Below are positions 16,379 through 24,784 of a DNA stretch of 64,000 nucleotides, one piece after another. A program made the position numbers and the translations under genes. Numbering within the stretch: the stretch's first letter is position 1; every line of letters begins with the position of its first letter. The notes beneath the pieces were generated by a model that saw only the letters and a list, made by a program, of their open reading frames with translations, did not search any database and had not been told where the DNA came from. This DNA is from Bacteroidia bacterium (GTDB lineage Bacteria; Bacteroidota; Bacteroidia; Cytophagales; Flammeovirgaceae): positions 62,001-126,000 of the forward strand of contig JAUIAB010000002.1 in the NCBI GenBank assembly GCA_030425505.1. The letters run 5' to 3'.

Positions 16379-18910
16379 TTAAAGTTTTTTATTTAAAGTG
16401 TTTTTTCTTGAAAATTGATTGTAAAAAGAAATAAGAAACCCAATGCTCATTAGAATAGATCCTGACCATAACAGGCTAATGAATGGCTTTTCCATAGCGT
16501 TGATTATGATCCAATCTTTTTGAGTAGTTGAGACTTTAAACGTAAAGTTTTCATCTGTGGGGTTAATTTTTTCTAAAGTTATTTTTAGTCCTAATGCTCT
16601 ATTAACATCTGGAATAATCCCTGGTGATTTGTCTTTGATTATGTACTTTGGATCTAGTATGTAGTCTTTTTGATTTCCCAGAACTCTAATATTAGCAGTA
16701 ATTGCAATATCATTCTGGTCTAAATCAACTTCTAGTAACTCTTTTTCTCTATAAACATTCTCAAGTATAGCGATGTAGTCGTTTATGATAATAGTATCTC
16801 CCATAGATAAAGTGTAGTCTACAGGCTTGCTCCATTCGTCTTCATCATTGCCGACTCCCCGAGCTGCAGCTATGTGTGTGTAGATATCTTTATCCCATTG
16901 GTGAATAATATCAGGAGATACGGCAACTCCCATTTTAGGATTGTCCTGAACTCTTGGGTAGAGTTTTAGTGTTTCTCCAGTTTCTAGATGTTCAAAGCTT
17001 ATTTCATAGTATGTGTTTTCATTGTATATCTGTAAGGTATCGCCCTTTCTTAAAGAGTAATTACTCACAGTGTCTGTAAAACTCTTTTTTACGACTGCCT
17101 TATATGGATTACTGGTTGGCAAAAGTTCTTCTTTATTTAAAAAACCATCTACATCTTCTGACTCCATTTTAGGACTTAGATAGGTGAGTTTATAGCCTTG
17201 CATCGTTCTTGGCTGATCTCTGAAGAGAAGAAGGTTTTCTTTACTAAAGGATTCTGGCAAATCTTTACCATATTTTTGCCCCGTACTATTGATGGAGACA
17301 ACTTTAGAGTACCCTGATGATAGTAAAATACCAATAAACATCAGTGCTATTCCTATGTGTGCTAATGAGCCTCCAGCTAATTGGATTTTTTTCTTTATAA
17401 GTTTTATAAGAGTGCTAGCATTAACTACGATAGAGAAAACACTAACTGTCAGTAGTACTATATACTTCCAATTTTTCACTCCTAGTACGGTCATAAGAAC
17501 AGCAGATAGAATCAGCGTGAGAATAATTGGCAGGTAGAAGGCATCTTTTAGGTTAGACTTTTTGATGTTTTTCCAATAAAAAAATTGTCCTAAAGAAGAT
17601 AGTAAAGCAATAAAGACGGCAAACCACATTTGAAAGTTTGTGTAGAATGCCACAGGTTCAGCAGGTGGAGCTAAAGTGGATTGTATTCCAAAGAAGTTGA
17701 GGAATTTATTAATGGCAGGGATAGAAGTTGGTAGAATAACCTGAAATCCTGCCAAGCAAAGGATTATTGCACCGATGAAAACCCAAAAGTCCCAATTCAA
17801 GGGGTTGGTAGACATGGATTCTTTTGAAGCATTTTTCCATCCTTTCATAAGGATAAAACCTGAAAGTACACTAAAGAAAAGTAAGTAGATTAGAAGTTGA
17901 CCAGAGAGACCAAGGTCTGTAAAAGAGTGTACTGAAGTATCACCTAATACCCCACTTCTGGTTAAAAAGGTAGAGTAGAGTATTAGAATAAAGCTTATAA
18001 TAACTAAGATGCTAGCTTCTTTTAAAGCTTTACCTTTTCTTATGAAAATAATAGATAGGTGTACTGCTGCTACTAGCGTGAGCCAAGGAATGTATACGGC
18101 ATTTTCTACAGGATCCCAACTCCAGTACCCTCCAAAGTTGAGAGTTTCGTATGCCCAGTAGGCACCCATGATAATACCGACGCCAAGTATTACTGTAGCG
18201 AGTAATAGCCATTTGTAGGAAGGCTTTACCCAGTCTTGATATGCTTTCGTGCTCCATCCAGCAATGCTATAAGCAAAAGGAACTAGTGCCAGTGCAAAGC
18301 CTAAGAAAAGTACTGGGGGATGAATTACCATCCAGTAGTTTTGCAATAAGGGATTGAGACCATTGCCATCTTGTGGTATGAACTCAGGATTTAACTGAAA
18401 AATAGGTGCTTCAGAAATTTCTCTTAACAACACAAAAGGAGAGCTTCCTATTTTTATGGTATTAAAAAATGCTACACCTAATATCATTGAAAGTAGGAAG
18501 GCTTGAACTAAGTTGAATACTACCATTACTGGCGATTCCCATTTTCCAGAAAGTTTTATTAGAAAAATGCCAATGATAGCATGCCAAAATATCCATAGTA
18601 AAAAGCTTCCTTCTTGCCCTTCCCAGAAGCATGAAATCATAAAGTGGGTTGGAAGGTTATTCGAAGAATGGCTGAAGGCGTAATGGTATTCGTAGTAGTG
18701 ATTATAAATTATCCAAAACAGCGAAAGGATTATTCCGAAAATTGCAGCTACTTGAATAGAAAAGGTTGTTCTTGAAAACCTAAGCCAGCTTTTCTTATGC
18801 ATTTCCGTATTATTTGAACTAGCAAAATAGTAACCAATAGTACTTACTAGTGATGCTATGAAGGCAGTGATTACACTTAAATGACCAATGTTTCCAATCC
18901 AGTAATGCAT
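16379..18910 (-). CDS. ccmF: cytochrome c maturation haem lyase, CcmF/CcsA type
   Basis: About 843 residues. I prefer the ATG at 18910 (MHYWIGNIGHLSVI); an ATG at 18925 lies inside a palindrome. Many membrane helices are seen. The haem-binding WWD-like domain is clear (GGYWSWDPVENAVYIPWL), along with conserved periplasmic-face histidines (VIHPPVLFLG). A large C-terminal periplasmic part contains beta segments (about 540-800) and a final membrane helix near 818-840. It attaches haem to apocytochromes c, which fits the many CxxCH proteins of the act cluster at 35-42 kb. Only this component is present here; ccmE and the ccmABC exporters are not in the window. Confidence 0.9.
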   Translation of the reverse strand: MHYWIGNIGHLSVITAFIASLVSTIGYYFASSNNTEMHKKSWLRFSRTTFSIQVAAIFGIILSLFWIIYNHYYEYHYAFSHSSNNLPTHFMISCFWEGQEGSFLLWIFWHAIIGIFLIKLSGKWESPVMVVFNLVQAFLLSMILGVAFFNTIKIGSSPFVLLREISEAPIFQLNPEFIPQDGNGLNPLLQNYWMVIHPPVLFLGFALALVPFAYSIAGWSTKAYQDWVKPSYKWLLLATVILGVGIIMGAYWAYETLNFGGYWSWDPVENAVYIPWLTLVAAVHLSIIFIRKGKALKEASILVIISFILILYSTFLTRSGVLGDTSVHSFTDLGLSGQLLIYLLFFSVLSGFILMKGWKNASKESMSTNPLNWDFWVFIGAIILCLAGFQVILPTSIPAINKFLNFFGIQSTLAPPAEPVAFYTNFQMWFAVFIALLSSLGQFFYWKNIKKSNLKDAFYLPIILTLILSAVLMTVLGVKNWKYIVLLTVSVFSIVVNASTLIKLIKKKIQLAGGSLAHIGIALMFIGILLSSGYSKVVSINSTGQKYGKDLPESFSKENLLLFRDQPRTMQGYKLTYLSPKMESEDVDGFLNKEELLPTSNPYKAVVKKSFTDTVSNYSLRKGDTLQIYNENTYYEISFEHLETGETLKLYPRVQDNPKMGVAVSPDIIHQWDKDIYTHIAAARGVGNDEDEWSKPVDYTLSMGDTIIINDYIAILENVYREKELLEVDLDQNDIAITANIRVLGNQKDYILDPKYIIKDKSPGIIPDVNRALGLKITLEKINPTDENFTFKVSTTQKDWIIINAMEKPFISLLWSGSILMSIGFLISFYNQFSRKNTLNKKL

Positions 18911-18918
18911 AAACAAAA

Positions 18919-18936
18919 AGTACAATCTTTTGTACT
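18919..18936. promoter_or_regulatory. 18-bp palindrome in the ccmF leader
   Basis: AGTACAA-TCTT-TTGTACT has perfect 7-bp arms with a 4-base spacer and lies 9 bases upstream of the preferred ccmF start. It could be a dimeric repressor site or an mRNA hairpin that shields the start codon. Confidence 0.4.
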
Positions 18937-18973
18937 ACTGCAAAGTTGCAACTTGATTGTGAGATAGTGAAAT

Positions 18974-19011
18974 AAAAAAGCCTTACTAATAAATTTAAGC
19001 AAGGCTTTTTT
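18974..19011 (-). terminator. terminator of the 19035-19865 lipoprotein gene
   Basis: On the minus strand AAGCCTTGCTT is followed, after a short loop, by AAGGCTTTTTT: the arms AAAAAAGCCTT (18974-18984) and AAGGCTTTTTT (19001-19011) are complementary. It begins 24 bases after the stop codon at 19035. The T run on both strands makes it a good intrinsic terminator. Confidence 0.75.
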
Positions 19012-19034
19012 GTAATATTTACTGTTTATGGAAA

Positions 19035-19865
19035 TTAGTTACAGTCATATATAAACTGAAGCTCATAGACGTCATAATAACTTTCACCCCCTGAGCTAGT
19101 TATTTTCAAAGTTTTTATACTTTTTTCATCGTTGTCTAAAAAAGTGTATTCAAATGTGGTTGCATCATCATAATAAACTTTTTCAGTTGTTGTATCATAA
19201 TAACCAACATTTATTGATTTAATAGCTTTTTTATTTTTTATTGCCAAATCCTGAAAATCCAAAAAATAAATATTACTCAAAGAATAATCAAAATCATAGT
19301 ATACATAACTTATTATTTCGGATAAAACTTCATCACCACTTTCATTTACAGTATAAAGTTTCTCTTCTTCTATTTCTTCATCGTTAGCATAACTATACTG
19401 ATAGACATATTTTAATTTATAATCTTCAGCACTTTTTACTAATATTTCTCTTCTTCTGAGTGTTCCATTAGTGTTGTAATGATATATCGTTTTTTCGTTA
19501 TCTGCATTTGAATAATTTACTATATCATTTATTTCTTTTATTTTTTCTCCTTCATATACTATTGTTCTTTCTGCTTCAATAGCACCATTTTCTAAAGAGG
19601 AAATTTTCACTAACTTATGATTATCATATTCAAAGAATCGATCAAGAGTAGATGTCTGGTGAACTTGTTTTGTTTTTGAAAGCAAACCATTATCGTAAGT
19701 AAGCTTAATTACTAAATCTTGATTAGCATCTTCAATACGTACTGGCTTGCACTCTTGCTTTGCAATTAATGGTTCTACTTTGCTGTTGTCATCACCTTTA
19801 TCACAACTTACAAATAAAACACTCATGGTAAGAATCATTAAAATAATCGAACTATACTTTTTCAT
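19035..19865 (-). CDS. putative lipoprotein, paralogue of the adjacent upstream gene
   Basis: 276 residues with a lipoprotein signal (MILTMSVLFVSC). The mature part starts with a low-complexity acidic linker, then ECKPVRIEDANQDLVIKLTYDNGLLSK and a series of YxYxxxGxL-like beta hairpins similar to RHS/YD-type or DUF4595-like lipoproteins. A Cys close to the C-terminus (FIYDCN) could pair with the Cys of ECKP. The neighbour at 20041-20889 has the same plan (NCKP near the start, TLECE at the end, a YYDFDxS segment in the middle), so the two arose by tandem duplication. Each has its own terminator. Function unknown. Confidence 0.75.
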   Translation of the reverse strand: MKKYSSIILMILTMSVLFVSCDKGDDNSKVEPLIAKQECKPVRIEDANQDLVIKLTYDNGLLSKTKQVHQTSTLDRFFEYDNHKLVKISSLENGAIEAERTIVYEGEKIKEINDIVNYSNADNEKTIYHYNTNGTLRRREILVKSAEDYKLKYVYQYSYANDEEIEEEKLYTVNESGDEVLSEIISYVYYDFDYSLSNIYFLDFQDLAIKNKKAIKSINVGYYDTTTEKVYYDDATTFEYTFLDNDEKSIKTLKITSSGGESYYDVYELQFIYDCN

Positions 19866-19976
19866 AATCTAGCTTTAAGTTTTTAAAATTGTTTGCTAGT
19901 ATGACAGGCTAAAATGAAGAGTTGACAAAAAGATCTAAAAAACTCTTGAAGAAAAGCAGTTAGGATAAGGTAAGAA

Positions 19977-20010
19977 CAAAAAAGCTCCAGAAGTTTAAAC
20001 CTCTAGAGCT
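19977..20010 (-). terminator. terminator of the 20041-20889 lipoprotein gene
   Basis: On the minus strand AGCTCTAGAGGTTTAAAC folds with CTTCTGGAGCT and is followed by TTTTTT. Plus-strand arms are AGCTCCAGAAG (19983-19993) and CCTCTAGAGCT (20000-20010). It lies 30 bases past the stop codon. Confidence 0.7.
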
Positions 20011-20040
20011 ACAAAAGTTATGGTTTTAGTTTTTAGCTAA

Positions 20041-20889
20041 CTATTCACATTCTAAAGTGAATTTGTATATAAAAGGTTCTTGAAAATCAGAAAATGAGAC
20101 TTTTACTTCAGATATTTTTGTTTTAGCATCATCTTCAAAAAGATACTGATAGGTGGTAGTAACTTCACTTTCAATATCACCATTTTCATATTCTGTTGTT
20201 GTGAAACTCTTTACAGCTTTGGTGCGATTGAGCGCTAAGACATCTGTGCTGGTAATTACAGCTTTGGAAAAATCAAAGTCAAAATCATAATAGTCGTATT
20301 GTATTTTTGAAGCCAAAACCCTTTCGCCTTCAACTATGTCATATGTGTCTTCAACCTTGATATTACCTTCTTCATTATAGGAATATTCTGTTACTTGACT
20401 TAGGGTGAAGTCTCTGAAATCAGGTGATTGAGAAAAACTTTCCTTTCTAATAAGTTTTTCTGTAGTGTTGTATATATAATTATCATATGAATTAGCAATT
20501 ATTTTTATGCCATTAAAATTCAAATGACTTTTTATATGTATGGAGGTTAGGCGGTTGCCATCATAGTTGATACTGTCAATTCTTACGGTATCAATCCCAT
20601 TTATAGAAAGTAGCATCTTAGATACTTTGTCATTTTCATAATAATAAGTATATGTGCTATTGATTACATCGGAGGAATTTAATCTCATTTCGGATAGGTT
20701 TCCGCTAGTATCATAAATAAAATTCGCTTCAAAGCCTTGTTCTTCATCTACAATACTCAAAGGTTTGCAGTTTTCATTTGCTGTAATAGGATCTTCAACA
20801 GGTTGAACATCATCATCTTTGTCTTTGCAAGAAAAGAAAAACAATAATGAGCTAGTGATTAATAATAAAATGGACAGTTTCTTTTTCAT
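20041..20889 (-). CDS. putative lipoprotein, paralogue of the adjacent downstream gene
   Basis: 282 residues with a lipoprotein signal (LLITSSLLFFFSC) and an acidic linker (KDKDDDVQPVEDP). It then has NCKPLSIVDEEQGFEANFIYDTSGNLSE and repeated short strands of the form YxYxxxxxKxxL. The later part, YDYYDFDFDFSKAVIT, NRTKAVKSFTTTEYENGD and the final FTLECE, aligns by eye with the neighbouring gene. Probably surface or periplasmic and lipid-anchored. No enzymatic motif is seen, and the role is unknown. Confidence 0.75.
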   Translation of the reverse strand: MKKKLSILLLITSSLLFFFSCKDKDDDVQPVEDPITANENCKPLSIVDEEQGFEANFIYDTSGNLSEMRLNSSDVINSTYTYYYENDKVSKMLLSINGIDTVRIDSINYDGNRLTSIHIKSHLNFNGIKIIANSYDNYIYNTTEKLIRKESFSQSPDFRDFTLSQVTEYSYNEEGNIKVEDTYDIVEGERVLASKIQYDYYDFDFDFSKAVITSTDVLALNRTKAVKSFTTTEYENGDIESEVTTTYQYLFEDDAKTKISEVKVSFSDFQEPFIYKFTLECE

Positions 20890-20938
20890 AATTGTAAAAG
20901 ATTTGTTTATACATTAAGATCAACAACTATTCCATGTT

Positions 20939-21584
20939 TTATGACTTAGGTGTTAAATTATCTGAAATCTCTAACAAACAGTTAAGGCAAAAGGATGCTT
21001 GATCAATGTTTTTTTGTGAAAGTAAATCATGGGTAGCAATACCAGTCAAACGATAAAGATTCTCCGTTTTGGTTGCGTTTAAGGAGATAGGGAAAGTCTT
21101 ATTATGATTAGATTTCTGCTTACGCTTGATAATATCTATCATATTAGGAGGAATAGATTCTTTACTTTTAAGGCTTGCAAAATCATTTGTGAGCGATTCT
21201 AACTTTTCTGGTTGAAATGCAATTAGGGATAATATCAAAGCTTTTTAAACTTTCATTATTCTGAAAATAAATGTTGACGAACAAATACATTCTACCTTTT
21301 ATGAATTTTGCAACTTTGCCATCTCGAGTAGAGTAAAGAGCTCTTTTTGAAGACATTTCTGTGATGTAAACAGAAAATCTATTTATTTTTCCTTTTAATC
21401 TTGGATAAATATGAAATAGTATTTTTAGAGGTATCTCCTCCATTTTTAAGCCATAGTTTTTAGCTAGTATGTTAAAGTGTTTTTTTCTTTTCCTATTAAA
21501 GAAGGATATTACTCCAACCCCAACAGAAACTATAAAGGCTACTGGGACTATTAACAAACCAATGATTAAGATTAAATCTTCCAT
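20939..21584 (-). pseudogene. small membrane-anchored protein gene, apparently frameshifted
   Basis: Two overlapping frames read leftward. The first (21584-21183) starts at an ATG and encodes a membrane helix (LIIGLLIVPVAFIVSVGVGV) and a soluble domain, and it runs into YFQNNESLKSFD. The second (21238-20939) has no ATG, only a TTG at the junction, and continues LSLIAFQPEKLESLTNDF through a plausible soluble tail. Joining them with a +1 shift near 21236 gives one protein of about 215 residues, whereas the first frame alone ends in an unlikely stretch (PNCISTRKVRIAHK). Either a one-base indel has broken the gene or the assembly has an error here. A programmed shift is less likely. No known family recognised. 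Confidence 0.55.
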
Positions 21585-21681
21585 TTAATAAATTTAGGGC
21601 TGTATAAGATCATTTTTTCTTGAAATTATCCTCAATATATTTCAAATTTGAAATGTTGAGCGATGTAATTAATCTTTATAG

Positions 21682-22500
21682 ATGGATTTTGATTTAAAAG
21701 ATTTTCAAAAAGATGTAATTGAGAAAAGCTATAATACACCAGTACTGGTTGATTTTTGGGCTTCTTGGTGTCAGCCTTGTGTTACCTTAGTACCAATTCT
21801 TGAAAAGTTAGCAAAAGAAGGTAAAGGAAAATGGAACTTTGTTAAAGTTAATGTGGATGATCATGCACAATTAGCTGCAGATCAGAAAGTAAGAGGTATT
21901 CCTGCGGTTAAACTATACGTAGATGGCGAGGTTATCAATGAGTTTACTGGGGCTTTCCCAGAGCATGAAGTAAGAGTCTGGTTACAACAAAATCTACCTT
22001 CTGGTTTAGATAAAGAAGTGAGCATTGCCGAACAAAAGCTTGCTCACGGAGATGAAATAAGTGCAATAGAGGTTTTAGAGAAAGTGTTAAACGAAGATAA
22101 GAACCACATAAAAGCAAATTTTTTACTAGGTAGACTTTTGGTTTTTGAAGATGCTACCAGAGCTACTAGTTTGCTTACTAAGGCAGAAAAGTCTTCACAA
22201 TTTTTAAATGAAATTCTAGATATTAAGGTATTGATTTCTGGGCTGGAAAAATTAAAAGAATTAAACGAGGTAGAAGATTCGCAAGGCAGTTTGGAAGAAG
22301 CACTCAAAGATGGGTTATCTTATTTAGCAGAAAAGAACTTTGACAAAGCATTAGAAGAGCTGATTTCAGTAGTGATGAAAGACAAGTCATATCAAAATGA
22401 ATTGCCTCAAAAACTGTGTGTTTCCATTTTTCACTATCTGGGCGAAGATCATTCTACTACAAAAAAATATCGGAAGCGATTTGATATGGTACTTTATTAA
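21682..22500 (+). CDS. thioredoxin-TPR fusion protein (CnoX/YbbN-like)
   Basis: 272 residues. Residues 1-105 form a thioredoxin domain with active site WCQPC (Cys30, Cys33), the cis-proline segment RGIPAVKLYVDGEV and the EFTGAF turn. The remainder is helical tetratricopeptide-like sequence (KVLNEDKNHIKANFLLGRLL, KNFDKALEELISVVMKDKSY), the architecture of the holdase/redox chaperone CnoX (YbbN). No signal peptide, so cytoplasmic. It likely protects or reduces client proteins under oxidative stress. It is the first gene of a tight plus-strand group with folA and an MFS transporter. Confidence 0.9.
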   Translation: MDFDLKDFQKDVIEKSYNTPVLVDFWASWCQPCVTLVPILEKLAKEGKGKWNFVKVNVDDHAQLAADQKVRGIPAVKLYVDGEVINEFTGAFPEHEVRVWLQQNLPSGLDKEVSIAEQKLAHGDEISAIEVLEKVLNEDKNHIKANFLLGRLLVFEDATRATSLLTKAEKSSQFLNEILDIKVLISGLEKLKELNEVEDSQGSLEEALKDGLSYLAEKNFDKALEELISVVMKDKSYQNELPQKLCVSIFHYLGEDHSTTKKYRKRFDMVLY

Positions 22501-22509
22501 CTTGCATAT

Positions 22510-23001
22510 ATGATCGTTTCTCTCATTGCTGCAAAAGGAAAAAATAATGTTATTGGCAATGGATATAAAATTCCATGGCACTTACCTAAAGATTTTGCTT
22601 TTTTCAAGGAGAAAACGATGGGACATTGTCTAATAATGGGGCGGAAAACGTATGTTTCTTTAGGAAAAGCCTTACCAGGAAGGTACTGCATTGTGCTTTC
22701 TAGAGATAAGGATTTTATTGCTGAAGACTCATATGTAGTTCAAAGTATTGATAAAGCTTTAGCAAAGTGTAAATCTCTAAAAGCTAAAGAAGTATTTATA
22801 GCTGGCGGAAGCAATGTTTATAAAGAGATGCTTTCAAGAGCAGATAAAATGTATTTAACCGAAATTGATCATTCTTTTTCTGGAGATATTTTCTTTCCTA
22901 AGTTTAATAGTGAAGAGTGGGAGAGGAGGGCAGTCATGTCGCATAGTGCAGATGCAAAAAACCCCTATGATTTCACCATTTTTGAGTATACAAGAAAATG
23001 A
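22510..23001 (+). CDS. folA: dihydrofolate reductase
   Basis: Reduces dihydrofolate to tetrahydrofolate with NADPH. The 163 residues match the chromosomal bacterial type. MIVSLIAAKGKNNVIG (substrate pocket), the IPWHLPKDFAFFKEKT segment with the Met20-loop Trp-His-Leu-Pro and catalytic acidic residue, GRKTYVSLGKALPGR (NADPH binding) and FIAGGSNVY are all seen. It begins 9 bases after the thioredoxin gene and overlaps the MFS gene by 4 bases, so translational coupling is likely. Confidence 0.95.
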   Translation: MIVSLIAAKGKNNVIGNGYKIPWHLPKDFAFFKEKTMGHCLIMGRKTYVSLGKALPGRYCIVLSRDKDFIAEDSYVVQSIDKALAKCKSLKAKEVFIAGGSNVYKEMLSRADKMYLTEIDHSFSGDIFFPKFNSEEWERRAVMSHSADAKNPYDFTIFEYTRK

Positions 23002-24317
23002 TTAAGAGTTTTAAAAGCTTACCCAAAGAACAAAGGAAACTTTTGAACGCCTGGTGTTCTTATGATTGGGCTAATTCTGTTTATAATCTTATCGTTACTA
23101 CAGCTATTTTCCCTGTTTACTATTTAGGAGTGACAAAGCTGGCTTTTTCTGGAGATGTAGTTTCATTTTTTGGTTTTTCATTCAAAAATGAAGTGTTGTA
23201 TTCTTATGCCATTTCATTTTCTTTTTTAGTCATAATGCTGCTTTCTCCAATTTTGTCTGGTATTGCAGACTATGGGGGAAAGAAAAAGAAGTTTATGCAG
23301 TTTTTTACTTATTTGGGAGCTAGTGCTTGTATTGGGCTTTATTTTTTTACTGGAGAAAATATAGTGTATGGGGTTAGTTGTGCTGTTTTGGCAAGCCTTG
23401 GTTATGCTGGGTCTCTTGTTTTTTACAATGCATTTTTAGCAGATATTTCACCTAAAGACTTGGTAGATGATGTTAGTGCTAAAGGTTTTTCTTTAGGTTA
23501 TATTGGGAGTGTTATTTTATTGATAGTCAGTTTATTGATTATTACTTTTTTTGATTCTTTTGGCTTTTCTGATAAATTGGCAGCTACGCGGTTTATATTT
23601 CCTTTAGTTGGTATTTGGTGGATAGGTTTTGCTCAAATCGCTTTCAATAAACTCAAAGATAAAAGTGCTGATCAATCTAAAGAGAAAGTAAATTATCTTA
23701 AAAATGGTCTTCTTGAGCTATCTAAAGTTTTAAAGAAAATAATCTCCTTTCCTTCTTTAAAAAAGTTTTTAGCGGCATTTCTTTTCTATAACCTTGGAGT
23801 GCAAACGGTGATGCTTCTTGCACCGCTTTTTGGGGAAAAAGAAATAGGAATGGAAGGAACGGAAATGATCCTTGTGGTATTAATTCTACAGCTTGTGGCT
23901 ATTGCTGGAGCGTCATTAATGGCTAAGTTATCGGATAGAAAAGGGAACAAGTTTGCGATACTAGGAGCTCTTTTGATATGGCTTTTTATTTGTATAGCAT
24001 CGTTTTTTTTGAGTTCTAAGATTCAGTTTTATGCCTTAGCGGCTTTACTTGGTTTTGTAATGGGGGGAATTCAGTCTTTATCGCGTTCTACTTATGCTAA
24101 ACTACTGCCTGATAATGAGCATGATACTGCTTCGTTTTTTAGTTTTTATGATATTACTGAAAAGCTTTCTATCGTTGCAGGTACTTTCTTGTATGGTTTT
24201 ATTGCAGAAATTACAGGAAGTATGCGGAATAGCACCCTTTTTATGGCACTCTTCTTTATTGCTGGTATTTTAATATTGTTGACTGCAAAGCTTCCCCTAA
24301 AAAAATATAATAGATAG
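22998..24317 (+). CDS. MFS transporter, UMF1/Atg22-like family
   Basis: 439 residues with about twelve membrane helices. The family signature near the N-terminus is KLLNAWCSYDWANSVYNLIV, followed by a central cytoplasmic loop (GVTKL...KKKKFMQF) and the second-half motif GGIQSLSRSTYAKLLPDNEH. This subgroup of the major facilitator superfamily is related to vacuolar amino-acid exporters (Atg22), but the bacterial substrate is unknown. It is the last gene of the thioredoxin-folA unit, overlapping folA by ATGA, and converges on the response regulator gene with a 2-base gap. Confidence 0.9.
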   Translation: MIKSFKSLPKEQRKLLNAWCSYDWANSVYNLIVTTAIFPVYYLGVTKLAFSGDVVSFFGFSFKNEVLYSYAISFSFLVIMLLSPILSGIADYGGKKKKFMQFFTYLGASACIGLYFFTGENIVYGVSCAVLASLGYAGSLVFYNAFLADISPKDLVDDVSAKGFSLGYIGSVILLIVSLLIITFFDSFGFSDKLAATRFIFPLVGIWWIGFAQIAFNKLKDKSADQSKEKVNYLKNGLLELSKVLKKIISFPSLKKFLAAFLFYNLGVQTVMLLAPLFGEKEIGMEGTEMILVVLILQLVAIAGASLMAKLSDRKGNKFAILGALLIWLFICIASFFLSSKIQFYALAALLGFVMGGIQSLSRSTYAKLLPDNEHDTASFFSFYDITEKLSIVAGTFLYGFIAEITGSMRNSTLFMALFFIAGILILLTAKLPLKKYNR

Positions 24318-24319
24318 TT

Positions 24320-24739
24320 TCAACTAAAATACCTACTCATTATACCAGAAATATACTCTTTTGTAACTGGCTTATTCATAAAATCACTAACCTCATTATA
24401 TGAAGTAGCTTTTTCTTTATCTTCTGGTAAAAGTGAGGTGGTTAGCATTACAATTATGATTTCACCTTTTATTTCTTTAGGTAAGTTATGGTACTCCTCT
24501 AAAAACTCAAATCCATCCATTACTGGCATATTTATATCCAGCAAGATCAGGTCAGGCTTGGGATATTTAGTGCCATTTTCTATGTATTTCCCCTGATTAG
24601 TAATATAATCTAAAGCTTCCTTACCATTAGTTGTTATTTGAATATTTTTCACAATGCCAGTATCTTCTAGTATAAATTTGTTATACATATTACCAGCTTC
24701 ATCATCATCTATTAGAAGTACACAATCTAGTTTTTTCAT
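24320..24739 (-). CDS. single-domain response regulator (CheY/Rcp1-like)
   Basis: 139 residues consisting only of a receiver domain. The acidic pocket LLIDDDEAG, phospho-acceptor Asp in LILLDINMPVMDG, the Thr switch (VMLTTS) and the Lys in FMNKPVT are all intact. No output domain, so it works through protein contact. It follows the PAS kinase gene by 45 bases on the same strand and is probably its partner. A close paralogue is encoded at 60237-60632. Confidence 0.93.
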   Translation of the reverse strand: MKKLDCVLLIDDDEAGNMYNKFILEDTGIVKNIQITTNGKEALDYITNQGKYIENGTKYPKPDLILLDINMPVMDGFEFLEEYHNLPKEIKGEIIIVMLTTSLLPEDKEKATSYNEVSDFMNKPVTKEYISGIMSRYFS

Positions 24740-24784
24740 TTTTATGTGTTCTTTCGATCATAAGAGTAAGGAGCAAAGATACCT

